A DNA stretch of 64,000 bases from Polynucleobacter sp. AP-Melu-500A-A1 (GCF_018882125.1 NZ_JACVOZ010000003.1:62001-126000), one strand, 5' to 3'; counted from the stretch's first letter, positions 9,679-20,049 are shown. Numbers and translations are program-made. The notes: generated from the letters alone by a model not told the origin.

Positions 9679-10700
9679 GAACGTCCTCCACTGATCAATC
9701 CCGACTTACGTGAATCAAATGCATCACGCAGGGCTTCGCCCATAAAGGTGAGTAAGAGTAAGGTGGCAACGAGGACCACGAAGGTAGAGAGTGAGATCCA
9801 CCATGCGTCTAGATTGCTTTTGCCTTGAGAGAGCAACTCCCCCAAGCTTGGGGTGCCTGGGGGTACACCCAAACCTAAAAAATCTAAGCTAGTGAGTGAA
9901 AGAATGGCGGCGCTCATCCTAAAAGGTAGAAAGGTAATAACGGGTGTCAAACTATTTGGCAGAATGTGTCGCCACATAATCTGTAGATTCGTTAACCCCA
10001 AGGCACGTGCAGCACGCACATATTCCAAAGCACGATTACGGAAAAATTCTGCACGTACATAATCTGATAAGCCCATCCATCCAAAGGCTGCTAACAAAAT
10101 AATCAATAGCCAAATACTGGGATTGAAAATAGAGGCAAAGATGATGAGTAGATAAAGCTCTGGCATAGCTGACCAAATCTCGATTAAGCGCTGCGAGACC
10201 AAATCAAACTTACCTCCAAAGAAACCCATTAAGGATCCCGTAATAATCCCTACACTCACTCCAACAATGGTCAGAGCTAAACCAAACAAGATAGATAAAC
10301 GAAAGCCGTAAATTAAGCGCGCCAATACGTCTCGTCCTCGATCATCCGTGCCCAACCAATTTTCCCAAGAAGGTGGCGCAGGATTAGGAACTTTTGAGAA
10401 GTAGTTCAAGGTTTCATAGCTATATGGAATCGGCGGATAAATTGCCCAATTGCCATTGCTAGTGATATTGCGCCGGATATCAGGGTCTAAGAAATCTGTC
10501 GGCGTAGCAAAATCTCCACCAAATACTGTCTCAGGTTGAAACTTGATAATCGGGAAATAGAGATGGCCTTGATAGCTCACTACTAAAGGCTTGTCATTAG
10601 CAATCAGTTCAGCGCATAGAGAGATGCCAAAGAGAATCGAAAAGATCCATAAGCTGGAATATCCCATCCGACTATTTTTGAAGCGATGCCAGCGACTCAT
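9675..10700 (-). CDS. yejE: Peptide ABC transporter permease (YejE type)
   Basis: Second inner-membrane permease of the Yej importer, 341 residues. It has an N-terminal membrane helix, a large periplasmic loop containing the family phrase WLGTDDRGRDVLARL, and five further helices. The EAA loop (EYVRAARALGLTNLQIMWRH) contacts the ATPase. It overlaps yejB upstream and yejF downstream by four bases each. A strong GGAGGAGG ribosome-binding site precedes the ATG at 10700. Confidence 0.94.
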   Translation of the reverse strand: MSRWHRFKNSRMGYSSLWIFSILFGISLCAELIANDKPLVVSYQGHLYFPIIKFQPETVFGGDFATPTDFLDPDIRRNITSNGNWAIYPPIPYSYETLNYFSKVPNPAPPSWENWLGTDDRGRDVLARLIYGFRLSILFGLALTIVGVSVGIITGSLMGFFGGKFDLVSQRLIEIWSAMPELYLLIIFASIFNPSIWLLIILLAAFGWMGLSDYVRAEFFRNRALEYVRAARALGLTNLQIMWRHILPNSLTPVITFLPFRMSAAILSLTSLDFLGLGVPPGTPSLGELLSQGKSNLDAWWISLSTFVVLVATLLLLTFMGEALRDAFDSRKSGLISGGRS

Positions 10701-11773
10701 GAGCCTCCTCCGGCACCAAACTGAATGCGTGGATCAACATAGACATAACAAAGATCTGATATCAGCTTGGTAAATAATCCAATCAAGGTAAAGAGATATA
10801 GGGTGCCAAATACCACAGGGTAATCGCGACGCATCACTGACTCATAAGACAGTAAACCAAGTCCATCCAGGGAGAATAAGGTTTCTATCAGCAATGACCC
10901 TGTAAAAAAGGCTCCAATAAATGCAGCAGGAAATCCCGTTACCAAAGGTAGTAATGCATTTCTAAAAACATGCTTCCACAAGACTTGTTTTTCAGTAAGA
11001 CCCTTTGCTCTAGCAGTCAAAACATATTGCTTGCGAATTTCTTCTAAAAAAGAATTTTTTGTCAGCATCGTTACCACTGCAAAGCTCCCTAGAACAGAGG
11101 CGGTGATCGGCAACACTAAATGCCATAGGTAATCCATCACCTTACCCATCAGACTTAAGTCACTCCAGTTATCTGAAGTAAGACCCCGTAAAGGAAATAT
11201 TTGTAAGAAACTACCGCCGCCAAAAATCACGAGTAAGAGTACGCCAAGTACAAAGCCTGGGATCGCATAACCAACTAATATCATCGTACTCGTCACCGCA
11301 TCAAAACGAGAACCGTCCCGAACGGCTTTTGCAATGCCTAATGGTATCGATACCAAGTAGGTCAGGAAAAAAGTCCATAAGCCAATGCTAATGGATACCG
11401 GAAGTTTAGAAACCACCAATTGCCAAACACTTTGATGCTGGTAATAACTTTGCCCTAAATCAAACTGAGCAAATCGTTTTAGCATCATGAAATAACGCTC
11501 TATTGGGGGCTTATCAAATCCATATAAAGCTTTTACTTCCGCTAAACGTTCAGCATCTATTCCCTGGCGGCCACGATAGTTGCTACCACCGCCAGATGAC
11601 TCTGCTCCACTAACACCGGCATCGCCCTTTCCTTTGAGCTCCAACATCATTTGCTCAACTGGACCACCTGGAACAAATTGCACTACCGCAAAAGTGAGAG
11701 TGAGAACACCCAATAAGGTTGGGATCATGAGCAACACGCGCTTCAGAATGTAAGACCACATTTGCCCTTGCAT
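10697..11773 (-). CDS. yejB: Peptide ABC transporter permease (YejB type)
   Basis: First permease of the Yej importer. The N-terminus MWSYILKRVLLMIPTLLGVL is the usual DppB/YejB start helix, and an EAA loop (YVLTARAKGLTEKQVLWKH) is present. An upstream in-frame ATG at 11812 lies inside yejA. I prefer the ATG at 11773, which shares a base with the yejA stop (TAATG) and has an AAAGGGGG ribosome-binding site about nine bases ahead. This gives 358 residues. It includes a Gly/Ser-rich insertion near residues 50-70 of the periplasmic loop. Confidence 0.93.
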   Translation of the reverse strand: MQGQMWSYILKRVLLMIPTLLGVLTLTFAVVQFVPGGPVEQMMLELKGKGDAGVSGAESSGGGSNYRGRQGIDAERLAEVKALYGFDKPPIERYFMMLKRFAQFDLGQSYYQHQSVWQLVVSKLPVSISIGLWTFFLTYLVSIPLGIAKAVRDGSRFDAVTSTMILVGYAIPGFVLGVLLLVIFGGGSFLQIFPLRGLTSDNWSDLSLMGKVMDYLWHLVLPITASVLGSFAVVTMLTKNSFLEEIRKQYVLTARAKGLTEKQVLWKHVFRNALLPLVTGFPAAFIGAFFTGSLLIETLFSLDGLGLLSYESVMRRDYPVVFGTLYLFTLIGLFTKLISDLCYVYVDPRIQFGAGGGS

Positions 11774-13644
11774 TATTGACTGCCCCCTTTCCACCAGTTC
11801 ATCAAAATCCATCCTTCAGCCCTGTAATATAAGGGGGGATCTGGATATTGCATTTCTTTACGATACGCAATGCGGTGTGTCGGGTTGTACCACTGAGGGA
11901 TGACAAAATAACTATTCCATAAGACGCGGTCTAGAGATCTCGTCGCAGCTCGTAACTGTTCACGCGTCTCTGCTTTGGTGATTGCCTCTACCAAAGCATC
12001 AACTACTGGCGACTGAATACCAATCACATTATCAGAACCCTTTTCTTTAGCGGCCTGACTACCGAAGCGATCCCAAAGTTCATTACCTGGACTTTGGGAA
12101 TCTGGAAAACGAATCGTCGTCATATCAAAATCATATTCGTCCATGCGTTTTTGGTGCAGGGCAAAATCGCTGGTCCGTATATCTACCTGAATACCTAATT
12201 TTTCCAAGTTTCGTACGTAAGCCGAGATCACTCTTAAGAAGAAAGGGCCATCTTCCACCATCTCAAACCGAAATGCTTCCCCTTTTTCATTGCGTAAGGC
12301 GCCATCACGATACTGCCATCCAGCGTGCATCAAGAGCTCTCTGGCCTTGCGCAAATTTTGACGAAGGCTTCCCGGAGGCTCGGTAGATGGTGCCGGCGGC
12401 ATTGGACCAAAAACGGCATCTGGCACCCATTGGGGATATTTTTCTTTGAGCGGCTTTAGTAATTTCAACTCTGCTTCTGTCGGTTTTCGTGGGCCATCAA
12501 AATTAGCACTGAGATCACTATTGGTGAAGTAACTGTTAATACGACTGTATTGATCAAAAAAGAGTTGTCGGTTTAGCCATTCAAAATCTAAGGCATAACC
12601 GAGCGCTTGACGCACTCGTGGATCTTGAAAGAGTGGTCGACGTAAATTCACAGCAAAGCCCTGCATACCAGCGCCGTTGTGATTTAAGAATGATTTCTTA
12701 AGTAAGGTGCCGTCATTAAAACGAGGACCAACATAACTTTTTGCCCAATTCTTCGCGCGATATTCCACTAAGGCATCAAACTCACCCGCCTTAAATGCTT
12801 CTAGGCGAACAGCATCGTCGCTATAAAGTTTGTAAACAATTCGATCAAAGTTAAAAAAGCCTATACGCACATTTAATGTCTTGCCACCTTCATCCGCCCA
12901 ATAATGAGGATTACGCTTAAAGATCATGGTCTTACCTGCTTTATAAGACTCAATTAAGTAAGGCCCACTAGCGATAGGTAATTCGAAGCTTAATTTATCA
13001 AATGAGGTAATTGAGCCATCTGTTTTTTTACCCCAGTTACGCGAAAATACTGGCAGGGTACCAACCATCACGGGTAACTCTGGGTTGCGATTTTTGAAGT
13101 CGTAACGAATAACGCGATCGGATACTACTACTGCCTGTTTAACATCTGCATAGACAGTGCGAAATTGTGGATTCGCTAAGGGACTCATCAAAGTGTCGAA
13201 GCTATATTTAACATCGCTAGCCAGAATAGGACTGCCATCTGAAAATTTTGCTTCAGGTCGAATGCGAAAAGTCACTGACATCTTATCGGGAGCCACCGAT
13301 ATATCCTCTGCAATCAGACCGTAAGCACTAGAAACTTCATCCGCACTTCCAACGGCAAGTGACTCAAACATGAGTTCAGCAATACCAGGGGCATTCACAC
13401 CACGCAAAGTAAAAGGATTGAATTTGTCAAAACTGGTGCGCCTATCAGGATTGGGTAAGGTTAACGTTCCACCTCTTGGCGCATTGGGATTGACATAGTC
13501 AAAGTGACTAAAGCCATCAGCATATTTTGGTTTGCCATACTGCGCTATGCCCTGAGATGCCTGTGCCGAACTAAGCCCAAGCTCCAGCAGCAGCGCTGTC
13601 AGGCAAAAAAGGGAAATTTGGCGAATGGGGCTTAGTCTGGGCAT
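11773..13644 (-). CDS. yejA: Periplasmic peptide-binding protein (YejA type)
   Basis: Extracellular solute-binding protein family 5, about 620 residues, the receptor of the Yej importer. A signal peptide (MPRLSPIRQ... to SSAQA) precedes the mature domain. Family landmarks include FDKFNPFTLRG, FRIRPEAKFSDG and RVRQALGYALDFEWLN. The frame extends to a TTG at 13668, but the ATG at 13644 gives a normal signal peptide. Only about 50 bases separate it from divergent fabI, so both promoters must be packed in that gap. The order yejA-B-E-F with one- to four-base overlaps indicates one operon. Confidence 0.93.
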   Translation of the reverse strand: MPRLSPIRQISLFCLTALLLELGLSSAQASQGIAQYGKPKYADGFSHFDYVNPNAPRGGTLTLPNPDRRTSFDKFNPFTLRGVNAPGIAELMFESLAVGSADEVSSAYGLIAEDISVAPDKMSVTFRIRPEAKFSDGSPILASDVKYSFDTLMSPLANPQFRTVYADVKQAVVVSDRVIRYDFKNRNPELPVMVGTLPVFSRNWGKKTDGSITSFDKLSFELPIASGPYLIESYKAGKTMIFKRNPHYWADEGGKTLNVRIGFFNFDRIVYKLYSDDAVRLEAFKAGEFDALVEYRAKNWAKSYVGPRFNDGTLLKKSFLNHNGAGMQGFAVNLRRPLFQDPRVRQALGYALDFEWLNRQLFFDQYSRINSYFTNSDLSANFDGPRKPTEAELKLLKPLKEKYPQWVPDAVFGPMPPAPSTEPPGSLRQNLRKARELLMHAGWQYRDGALRNEKGEAFRFEMVEDGPFFLRVISAYVRNLEKLGIQVDIRTSDFALHQKRMDEYDFDMTTIRFPDSQSPGNELWDRFGSQAAKEKGSDNVIGIQSPVVDALVEAITKAETREQLRAATRSLDRVLWNSYFVIPQWYNPTHRIAYRKEMQYPDPPLYYRAEGWILMNWWKGGSQ

Positions 13645-13694
13645 ATATGCAACAATTGTAGTTAGCAAATCATATTTGAAGCAAAGGACACATC

Positions 13695-14480
13695 ATGGGT
13701 TTTCTCTCCGGCAAAAAAATTCTAATTACAGGCCTTCTTTCAAACCGGTCAATTGCCTATGGCATCGCTAAAGCATGCCACCGTGAAGGCGCCGATCTGG
13801 CATTTACCTACGTCGGCGAGCGTTTTAAGGACCGGATAGTTGATTTTGCTAAAGAATTTAATACTGAGCTGATTTTTGACTGCGATGTCGGTAGTGATGA
13901 GCAAATTTCCGCCCTATTTCGGGACTTGGCAAAATCCTGGCCCCAGTTTGATGGGTTTGTGCATGCCATCGGCTTTGCCCCGCGTGATGCAATTGCAGGT
14001 GATTTCTTAAAAGGCCTATCCCGTGAGGGCTTCAAAATTGCCCACGATATCTCCGCTTACAGTTTTCCAGCAATGGCTAAAGAGGCTTTGCCAATGCTGC
14101 GTGATAAATCAGCATTGCTTACCCTGACCTATCTAGGCTCAATGCGCAATGTCCCGAACTACAACACGATGGGTTTAGCTAAGGCTTCTTTAGAGGCATC
14201 TGTTCGATATCTTGCAGGTTCTGTTGGACCTAAAGGCATTCGCGTGAACGGAATCTCTGCTGGTCCAATCAAAACCTTAGCCGCTTCTGGAATTAAAGGT
14301 TTTGGCAAGATTCTAGAAGCTGTTGAGAAAACTGCGCCCCTACGTCGCAATGTAACGATTGATGACGTTGGTAATTCCGCTGCTTTCCTCATGTCTGATT
14401 TAGCGAACGGCATTACTGCTGAAATCATTTATGTCGATAACGGCTTTAGTCAAGTAGTTGGCGGAATGGAAGACGTTTGA
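13695..14480 (+). CDS. fabI: Enoyl-[acyl-carrier-protein] reductase (NADH)
   Basis: FabI reduces trans-2-enoyl-ACP in the last step of each fatty-acid elongation round. The 261-residue short-chain dehydrogenase has the FabI nucleotide loop [13 protein letters not shown] and the FabI-specific Y-x6-K active site (YNTMGLAK). It also has the C-terminal segment ENGITAE-like/VDNGFS typical of the family. An AAAGGA ribosome-binding site precedes the ATG. The stop overlaps the chrA start, so the two are likely cotranscribed. Confidence 0.96.
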   Translation: MGFLSGKKILITGLLSNRSIAYGIAKACHREGADLAFTYVGERFKDRIVDFAKEFNTELIFDCDVGSDEQISALFRDLAKSWPQFDGFVHAIGFAPRDAIAGDFLKGLSREGFKIAHDISAYSFPAMAKEALPMLRDKSALLTLTYLGSMRNVPNYNTMGLAKASLEASVRYLAGSVGPKGIRVNGISAGPIKTLAASGIKGFGKILEAVEKTAPLRRNVTIDDVGNSAAFLMSDLANGITAEIIYVDNGFSQVVGGMEDV

Positions 14481-15805
14481 GCGTTCCTTTTCGAGAGGCC
14501 CTTAAGTTCTGGGCTAAGCTTGGTTTCATCAGTTTTGGTGGGCCTGCAGGACAAATTGCAGTATTGCATCAAGAGTTAGTTGAAAAGCGTCGCTGGATTT
14601 CAGAGCGGCGCTTTTTACATGCGCTGAACTATTGCATGCTGCTTCCTGGACCAGAGGCACAACAGTTGGTCACCTATATAGGCTGGCTGATGCATCGCAG
14701 TTGGGGTGGAATTCTTGCAGGCACCCTCTTTGTGCTCCCCTCACTTTTTATTCTCATTGGCTTATCTTGGGTCTATCTAAGCTTTGGGCAAGTGCCCTGG
14801 ATAGCAGCTATCTTTTTCGGGATCAAACCTGCGGTGACAGCAATTGTTCTGCATGCTGCTGTTCGAATTGGTAAGCGAACCATTCATAACCAAGCCCTTC
14901 AGTGGATTGCCTTAGGCTCTTTCTTGGCCATCTTCATTCTCAATCTCTCTTTTCCAATCATCGTATTGATTGCAGGGGCGATTGGATTTTGGGGAGGTAA
15001 ACGCTATCCACAATACTTTACACAAGGCAATGCTCATGGGAAATCAGCTGACAAGCATTATGGTGAAGCCTTAATTGATGACAACACTCCAACACCAACT
15101 CATGCCTTGTTTAGTTATCAAAAAACGATTCGTCACAGCATCATTGCGCTGGGTTGCTGGCTTTTGCCAATACTAAGTCTGCTCTACATCTTTGGCTGGA
15201 AAACGCTATATCCACAGCTCGCTTGGTTTTTTACCAAAGCAGCACTCCTCACTTTTGGTGGCGCCTATGCAGTGCTACCCTATGTTTATCAAGGTGCTGT
15301 TGATCACTTTCACTGGCTTAGCGCAAATCAAATGATTGATGGATTGGCGCTTGGCGAAACAACGCCTGGACCACTCATCATGGTCGTTGCATTTGTCGGC
15401 TATCTTGCAGGTCATATTCAGCACCTGATTGGCACTAGTAATCCATTTTGGTTTGGCGTACTAGGAGCCTGCGTAGCTACATGGTTTACCTTTTTACCCT
15501 CTTTCTTTTTCATCTTGGTGGGTGGCCCTCTGATTGAATCCACTCACGGAAAACTGAGTTTCACTGCACCTTTAACTGCAATTACTGCAGCCGTGGTTGG
15601 TGTCATTGCTAATTTAGGACTATTTTTTGCTTATCACGTATTTTTACCTAGAGGATTTGGCGGCTCAATCTCTTGGATATCAATTGTTATCTGCATCTTG
15701 GCCGCAATTGCCCTATTTCGGTTTCAAAAAGGGGTAATGAGCGTTCTCGGTGGCAGTGCATTGGCTGGCTTATTGACTTATTTTGTCGCCACATTAATAG
15801 CATAA
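14477..15805 (+). CDS. chrA: Chromate transporter ChrA, two-domain form
   Basis: ChrA-family proteins export chromate, in some cases with sulfate as a related anion. The 442-residue membrane protein has two CHR domains, each opening with a similar phrase ([16 protein letters not shown] near the start and [18 protein letters not shown] near 240). The loop between halves is cytosolic and variable. The start is a TTG at 14477 overlapping the fabI stop; no ATG lies close to the conserved N-terminus, so a TTG start is likely. Actual chromate specificity is an inference from the family. Confidence 0.92.
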   Translation: MSVPFREALKFWAKLGFISFGGPAGQIAVLHQELVEKRRWISERRFLHALNYCMLLPGPEAQQLVTYIGWLMHRSWGGILAGTLFVLPSLFILIGLSWVYLSFGQVPWIAAIFFGIKPAVTAIVLHAAVRIGKRTIHNQALQWIALGSFLAIFILNLSFPIIVLIAGAIGFWGGKRYPQYFTQGNAHGKSADKHYGEALIDDNTPTPTHALFSYQKTIRHSIIALGCWLLPILSLLYIFGWKTLYPQLAWFFTKAALLTFGGAYAVLPYVYQGAVDHFHWLSANQMIDGLALGETTPGPLIMVVAFVGYLAGHIQHLIGTSNPFWFGVLGACVATWFTFLPSFFFILVGGPLIESTHGKLSFTAPLTAITAAVVGVIANLGLFFAYHVFLPRGFGGSISWISIVICILAAIALFRFQKGVMSVLGGSALAGLLTYFVATLIA

Positions 15806-15827
15806 GACTTATCCTAAGATTGGCATA

Positions 15828-16712
15828 ATGGATCTTATGCGCATTGAACCCCAAACCATTACTCACCTACAAGAGTGGCTCGGCAAATCTGAGTTACTAA
15901 CTGATACCGTTACGGCCGCCCCCGTTCGCGCCTTATCGGCTACTTTAGACCGCGATGATCCCAGCCCAATATCTGGCAGCTTCTTGCCTGAGTTGTGGCA
16001 TTGGCTCTATTTTTTGCCACATGCACGAGAATCAGAAATTGGGCCAGATGGTCATCCTAAACGGGGCGGGTTTTTACCACCAGTTCCATTGCCACGTCGC
16101 ATGTGGGCTGGTAGCCGCATTCAATGGTTAGCGCCCTTATCTGTTGGCGATGATATCCAACGTGTGTCGACTATTAAATCCGTTATCCATAAAGCTGGGC
16201 GTACCGGTGATTTAATCTTTGTATTGGTGGAGCATCAAATCTCCAATCAACATGGTCTTGCCATTCTTGAAGAGCATGACATTGTGTATCGTGATGCGTC
16301 AGGTCCTGATGACAAACCCGTTGCTCCCACTGCCGCACCCGAAGATGCCGTGTGGAGTAAAACCATTACGCCAGATGATGTTCTACTGTTTCGCTACTCA
16401 GCTTTGACTTTCAATGGGCATCGCATTCATTACGATCGCAAATACGTTACTGAGGTTGAAGGCTATCCAGGATTGATTGTTCATGGCCCATTCATTGCGA
16501 CCTTGCTCGTAGATCTAGTGCGTCAAAGTATTCCAGGCTGCAAGTTAAAGAGTTTTGAATTCCGCGCTATTCGCCCGACCTTTGATATCAATATATTTAA
16601 AGTATCTGCTAAGCCTGACCTAGAAAAAGATCCTTCTGGCAAAACTATTGCCATATGGGCTCAAGACCATGAAGGCTGGCTTACCATGCAAGCCACTGCA
16701 GTCATTGCCTAA
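15828..16712 (+). CDS. MaoC/FAS1-like acyl-CoA hydratase (mesaconyl/itaconyl-CoA hydratase type)
   Basis: The 294-residue protein resembles HTD2-like double-hotdog hydratases such as itaconyl-CoA and mesaconyl-C4-CoA hydratases. The N-terminal half carries PLPRRMWAGSRIQW. The C-terminal half carries the catalytic hydratase motif FNGHRIHYDRKY near residue 190. A second in-frame ATG at 15837 may be the real start. It is followed within 20 bases by an MmgE/PrpD gene and then a CitE-like lyase. That context fits hydration of a C5 dicarboxylyl-CoA before cleavage. The exact substrate is inferred. Confidence 0.8.
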   Translation: MDLMRIEPQTITHLQEWLGKSELLTDTVTAAPVRALSATLDRDDPSPISGSFLPELWHWLYFLPHARESEIGPDGHPKRGGFLPPVPLPRRMWAGSRIQWLAPLSVGDDIQRVSTIKSVIHKAGRTGDLIFVLVEHQISNQHGLAILEEHDIVYRDASGPDDKPVAPTAAPEDAVWSKTITPDDVLLFRYSALTFNGHRIHYDRKYVTEVEGYPGLIVHGPFIATLLVDLVRQSIPGCKLKSFEFRAIRPTFDINIFKVSAKPDLEKDPSGKTIAIWAQDHEGWLTMQATAVIA

Positions 16713-16731
16713 CTCATTCTTATTCCCTTTT

Positions 16732-18108
16732 ATGACAACTCAACATTTATCCCAAGAGCTCGCAAGCTTTGCTTCAAACCTACAAGCCAAAGACATTCCC
16801 GCGGATGTCATGAATCGCGCTGAAGATTTATTAGTAGATTGGTTTGGCTCAGCCATTGCAGGCAAAGGGTCTCGCCCAGTTGAAATCATCACAAAGTTTG
16901 CAGAAAGCATGGGCGGCTTCAGTGCTGCTCATGCAGGACCTTCAGAGATTCTGATAACACGAAAAAAATCTAGTCCATTTTTAGCAGCAATGGCCAATGC
17001 TGCAGCATCTCATGTTGCCGAACAAGATGATGTTCATAATGGCTCGGTTTTTCATCCGGCTACCGTAGTATTTCCTTCGGCCCTTGCTTGTGCTCAAGCG
17101 ATAGGTGCATCTGGTGAAGATTTATTAGTAGCAGCAGTGGCAGGCTATGAAGTGGGTATTCGTGTTGGTGAATTTTTAGGGCGCTCACATTACAAAGTCT
17201 TTCACACTACTGGTACTGCTGGCACTATTGCCGCTGCAGCTGCTGTTGGTCATTTACTCAAACTTACTCCAGTGCAAATGCTCAATGCTTTTGGATCTGC
17301 AGGCACCCAATCTGCTGGACTTTGGGAATTCTTGCGCGATGCCGCTGACTCCAAACAATTGCATACCGCTCATGCAGCCTCTACCGGCTTAATGTCTGCT
17401 TATATAGCGCAGGCTGGCTTTACTGGTGCTCAACACATTCTCGAAGGCAAGCAAGGTATGGCGGCAGGCATGTCCAGTGATGCAGATCCTAGTAAATTAG
17501 TGGATCGCCTTGGCATTCGCTGGGCGCTTGCGGAAACGAGCTTTAAGTATCATGCATCTTGTAGGCATACCCACCCTGCTGCTGATGCTTTGCTCCAAGT
17601 GATGTTGGCATATAAACTAAAGCCCAGTGATATTGCTAAGGTTGAAACCTTAGTTCACCAGGGTGCAATTGATGTATTAGGTCCAGTTACTGACCCAGCC
17701 ACTGTTCATCAATCTAAGTTTTCCATGGGAACAGTTTTGGCCTTAATTGCGCACTACCAATTTGCTGGTTTACAAGAATTTGATCAACACTTTCATGATG
17801 ATGCTATTTGCCTCTTTCGTGATCGTGTGACTATGACGCTTGATCCTGAAGTTGATAGCGCTTACCCACAGCGTTGGATTGGCAAAGTTAAAGTGCACCT
17901 TCATGATGGCCAAATACTAGAGGGTCGCGTTGATGAGCCTAAGGGAGATCCAGGTAATACACTCAGTCGCACAGAAGTAACGGATAAAGCTATGCGCTTA
18001 GCCGATTTCAGTGGTGGTGCGAGTCCTGCTGAAATGCATACTGCCATTGATCTCTTGTGGAATATCCGCAAACAGGCCAAGATAAGCTCATTACTACCCC
18101 ATTCTTAA
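16732..18108 (+). CDS. MmgE/PrpD family protein
   Basis: The family includes 2-methylcitrate dehydratase and cis-aconitate decarboxylase. The 458-residue product begins MTTQHLSQELASFA. It contains the helical-domain landmarks HVAEQDDVHNGSVFHPATVV and GTAGTIAAAAAVGHLL, and the lid-domain segment KYHASCRHTHPAADAL. The open frame reaches back to 16648 inside the upstream gene, but the ATG at 16732 matches the family N-terminus. It lies in series with a hydratase upstream and a lyase 12 bases downstream. Dehydratase or decarboxylase activity cannot be told apart from sequence by eye. Confidence 0.88.
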   Translation: MTTQHLSQELASFASNLQAKDIPADVMNRAEDLLVDWFGSAIAGKGSRPVEIITKFAESMGGFSAAHAGPSEILITRKKSSPFLAAMANAAASHVAEQDDVHNGSVFHPATVVFPSALACAQAIGASGEDLLVAAVAGYEVGIRVGEFLGRSHYKVFHTTGTAGTIAAAAAVGHLLKLTPVQMLNAFGSAGTQSAGLWEFLRDAADSKQLHTAHAASTGLMSAYIAQAGFTGAQHILEGKQGMAAGMSSDADPSKLVDRLGIRWALAETSFKYHASCRHTHPAADALLQVMLAYKLKPSDIAKVETLVHQGAIDVLGPVTDPATVHQSKFSMGTVLALIAHYQFAGLQEFDQHFHDDAICLFRDRVTMTLDPEVDSAYPQRWIGKVKVHLHDGQILEGRVDEPKGDPGNTLSRTEVTDKAMRLADFSGGASPAEMHTAIDLLWNIRKQAKISSLLPHS

Positions 18109-18120
18109 TCATTCCATTCC

Positions 18121-18966
18121 ATGAACTCACCTGATAAAACACTAGCCTTTAGTAGCAACTTTTTATTTGTACCAGGCAGCCGCCCTGAACGTTTTTCTAA
18201 AGCATTAGATAGTGTTGCAAACGCAGTAGTGCTAGATCTAGAGGATGCTGTTCCCGAAGAAGATAAAGAAGAGGCGCGCAATGCCATTCGTTTAGCCTGG
18301 AAGAACTTTAGTGATGAGCAAAAAAATAGGCTTGTCATTAGGACAAACTCACCAGGAACGAAGTTCTATGCAGCCGATCTCATATTGGCCCAAGAGCTCA
18401 ATGTTTCTTGCATCCTCATTCCTAAAAGTGAATCCGATGATCAAATTAATGGAGCAGCCCTGATCTTGCCTAATACTGCCATCATCCCAATGATTGAAAC
18501 AGCACTCGGCTTAGATAACTTACGTGAACTTGCAAATTCCAATCAAGTCATTCGCCTAGCCTTAGGTAATCTTGATCTACAGGCTGACCTTGGCATGGTG
18601 TGTGACCCGGATGAAACTGAATTACAGACTGCGCGCTATCAAATTGTTCTGGCTTCACGCCTAGCCCAAATCGCCCCTCCGATTGATGGGGTTACTCCAT
18701 CCACAGATGACACTGTCCGAATTAATAATGATGCGCAGCGGGCCAAAAGAATGGGCTTTGGTGCAAAACTTTGCATACACCCCAAGCAAGTTGCCATCGT
18801 CAAGACAGCCTTTATGCCTTCTGATAAAGAGCTAGCCTGGGCTCAAAGGGTTATTGATGCAGATAAGGCCTCTCAGGGAGGCGCGATCAAATTAGATGGA
18901 CGAATGATTGACCGGCCAGTGGTGTTATTAGCGCAAAGGACACTTGCGCTTGCTGGTAAACACTAG
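18121..18966 (+). CDS. HpcH/HpaI (CitE-like) acyl-CoA lyase
   Basis: CitE-like lyases cleave malyl-CoA, citramalyl-CoA or related beta-hydroxyacyl-CoA esters, or hydrolyse them. The 281-residue TIM-barrel protein shows the family's FVPGSRPERF, the metal-binding VLDLEDAVP, the second acidic ligand around LALGNLDLQADLG, and CIHPKQV near the C-terminus. It immediately follows the MaoC-type and PrpD-type genes, so citramalyl-CoA or a close analogue is a reasonable substrate guess. There is no evident ribosome-binding site, and translational coupling is possible. Confidence 0.87.
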   Translation: MNSPDKTLAFSSNFLFVPGSRPERFSKALDSVANAVVLDLEDAVPEEDKEEARNAIRLAWKNFSDEQKNRLVIRTNSPGTKFYAADLILAQELNVSCILIPKSESDDQINGAALILPNTAIIPMIETALGLDNLRELANSNQVIRLALGNLDLQADLGMVCDPDETELQTARYQIVLASRLAQIAPPIDGVTPSTDDTVRINNDAQRAKRMGFGAKLCIHPKQVAIVKTAFMPSDKELAWAQRVIDADKASQGGAIKLDGRMIDRPVVLLAQRTLALAGKH

Positions 18967-19035
18967 GGCCTTACAATGCTAAGAAGGCCATATAAATGGC
19001 AAAATTAGCTTAGCAAGAAACTCATGGAGGCTGTT

Positions 19036-20028
19036 ATGAATATTAAGAAATCCCTCATCTCTGGAATCGTGGCCAGTGTTGTCACTTGCTCTTTATTGTT
19101 CAGCAATTCTGCACTCGCACAAAAAGATTGGCCCACCAAATCCATCACTTTGGTTGTTCCGTTTGCAGCAGGCGGCCCTACTGATTCAGTAGCACGTTTA
19201 ATCGCAGTTCCTATGGGTCAGACTCTAGGTCAAACCATTGTGGTTGAAAACGTCAATGGTGCAGGTGGCACGATTGCCTCTACTAAAGTAGCGCGCGCTG
19301 CTCCTGATGGCTACACCATTTATTTACACCACATGGGCATGGCTACTGCCAATGCCCTCTACGATAAACTACCCTATGACCCCCTCACCAGCTTTGAATA
19401 CATTGGCCAAGTAGCTGATGTACCCATGGTGCTCTTGGGTAAAAAAGATTTGCCGCCAAAGAACTTTAAAGAACTAGAAGCCTATATCAAAGCCAATGGG
19501 TCAAAAATCACTATGGCTAATGCTGGTCCTGGAGCTGTTTCCCAACTTTGTGGCTTGCTCTTTCAAAGTCGTCTAGGCGTCAAGCTCACCAATATTCCTT
19601 ACAAAGGAACTGGACCTGCTTTGACAGATTTATTAGGTGGTCAGGTAGATTTACTCTGTGACCAAACCACTCAGACAATTCCTTACATCAAAGATGGCAG
19701 CGTCAAAGCTTACGGTACTACTACCCTCAAACGTTTACCAGCAATTCCAAATGTTCCAACATTGGATGAACAAGGCTTCAAAGGCTTTGAAGTTAAGGTA
19801 TGGCATGGCATGTACGCTCCTAAAGGCGTTCCAAAACCAGTCTTGGACAAATTGAATGCCGCTCTTGTAAAAGCACTCAATTCTCCTGATGTGAAAAAAC
19901 GTCTAGAAGATGCAAATATTGATATCGTACCAAGCAAGAAGATCACTGCTGCCGGATTGAAAGACCATCTTGAAGCAGAAATTAATAAATGGGGTCCAGT
20001 GATTCGCAAATCGAATATTCCGGATTAA
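19036..20028 (+). CDS. Bug/TctC-family periplasmic solute-binding protein
   Basis: Tripartite-tricarboxylate-transporter receptor of the Bug family, about 330 residues. A signal peptide (MNIKKSLISG... to ALAQ) precedes KSITLVVPFAAGGPTDSVARL, the characteristic first-lobe loop. GAGGTIASTKVARAAPDGYT follows. I start at 19036, not 19024, because the GGAGG at 19026-19030 is then correctly spaced. It ends in a strong bidirectional terminator. It probably belongs with the upstream hydratase/PrpD/lyase genes as the receptor for their acid substrate, an inference from position only. Confidence 0.93.
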   Translation: MNIKKSLISGIVASVVTCSLLFSNSALAQKDWPTKSITLVVPFAAGGPTDSVARLIAVPMGQTLGQTIVVENVNGAGGTIASTKVARAAPDGYTIYLHHMGMATANALYDKLPYDPLTSFEYIGQVADVPMVLLGKKDLPPKNFKELEAYIKANGSKITMANAGPGAVSQLCGLLFQSRLGVKLTNIPYKGTGPALTDLLGGQVDLLCDQTTQTIPYIKDGSVKAYGTTTLKRLPAIPNVPTLDEQGFKGFEVKVWHGMYAPKGVPKPVLDKLNAALVKALNSPDVKKRLEDANIDIVPSKKITAAGLKDHLEAEINKWGPVIRKSNIPD

Positions 20029-20049
20029 TTAATTCTTAGATTTCTAAGC

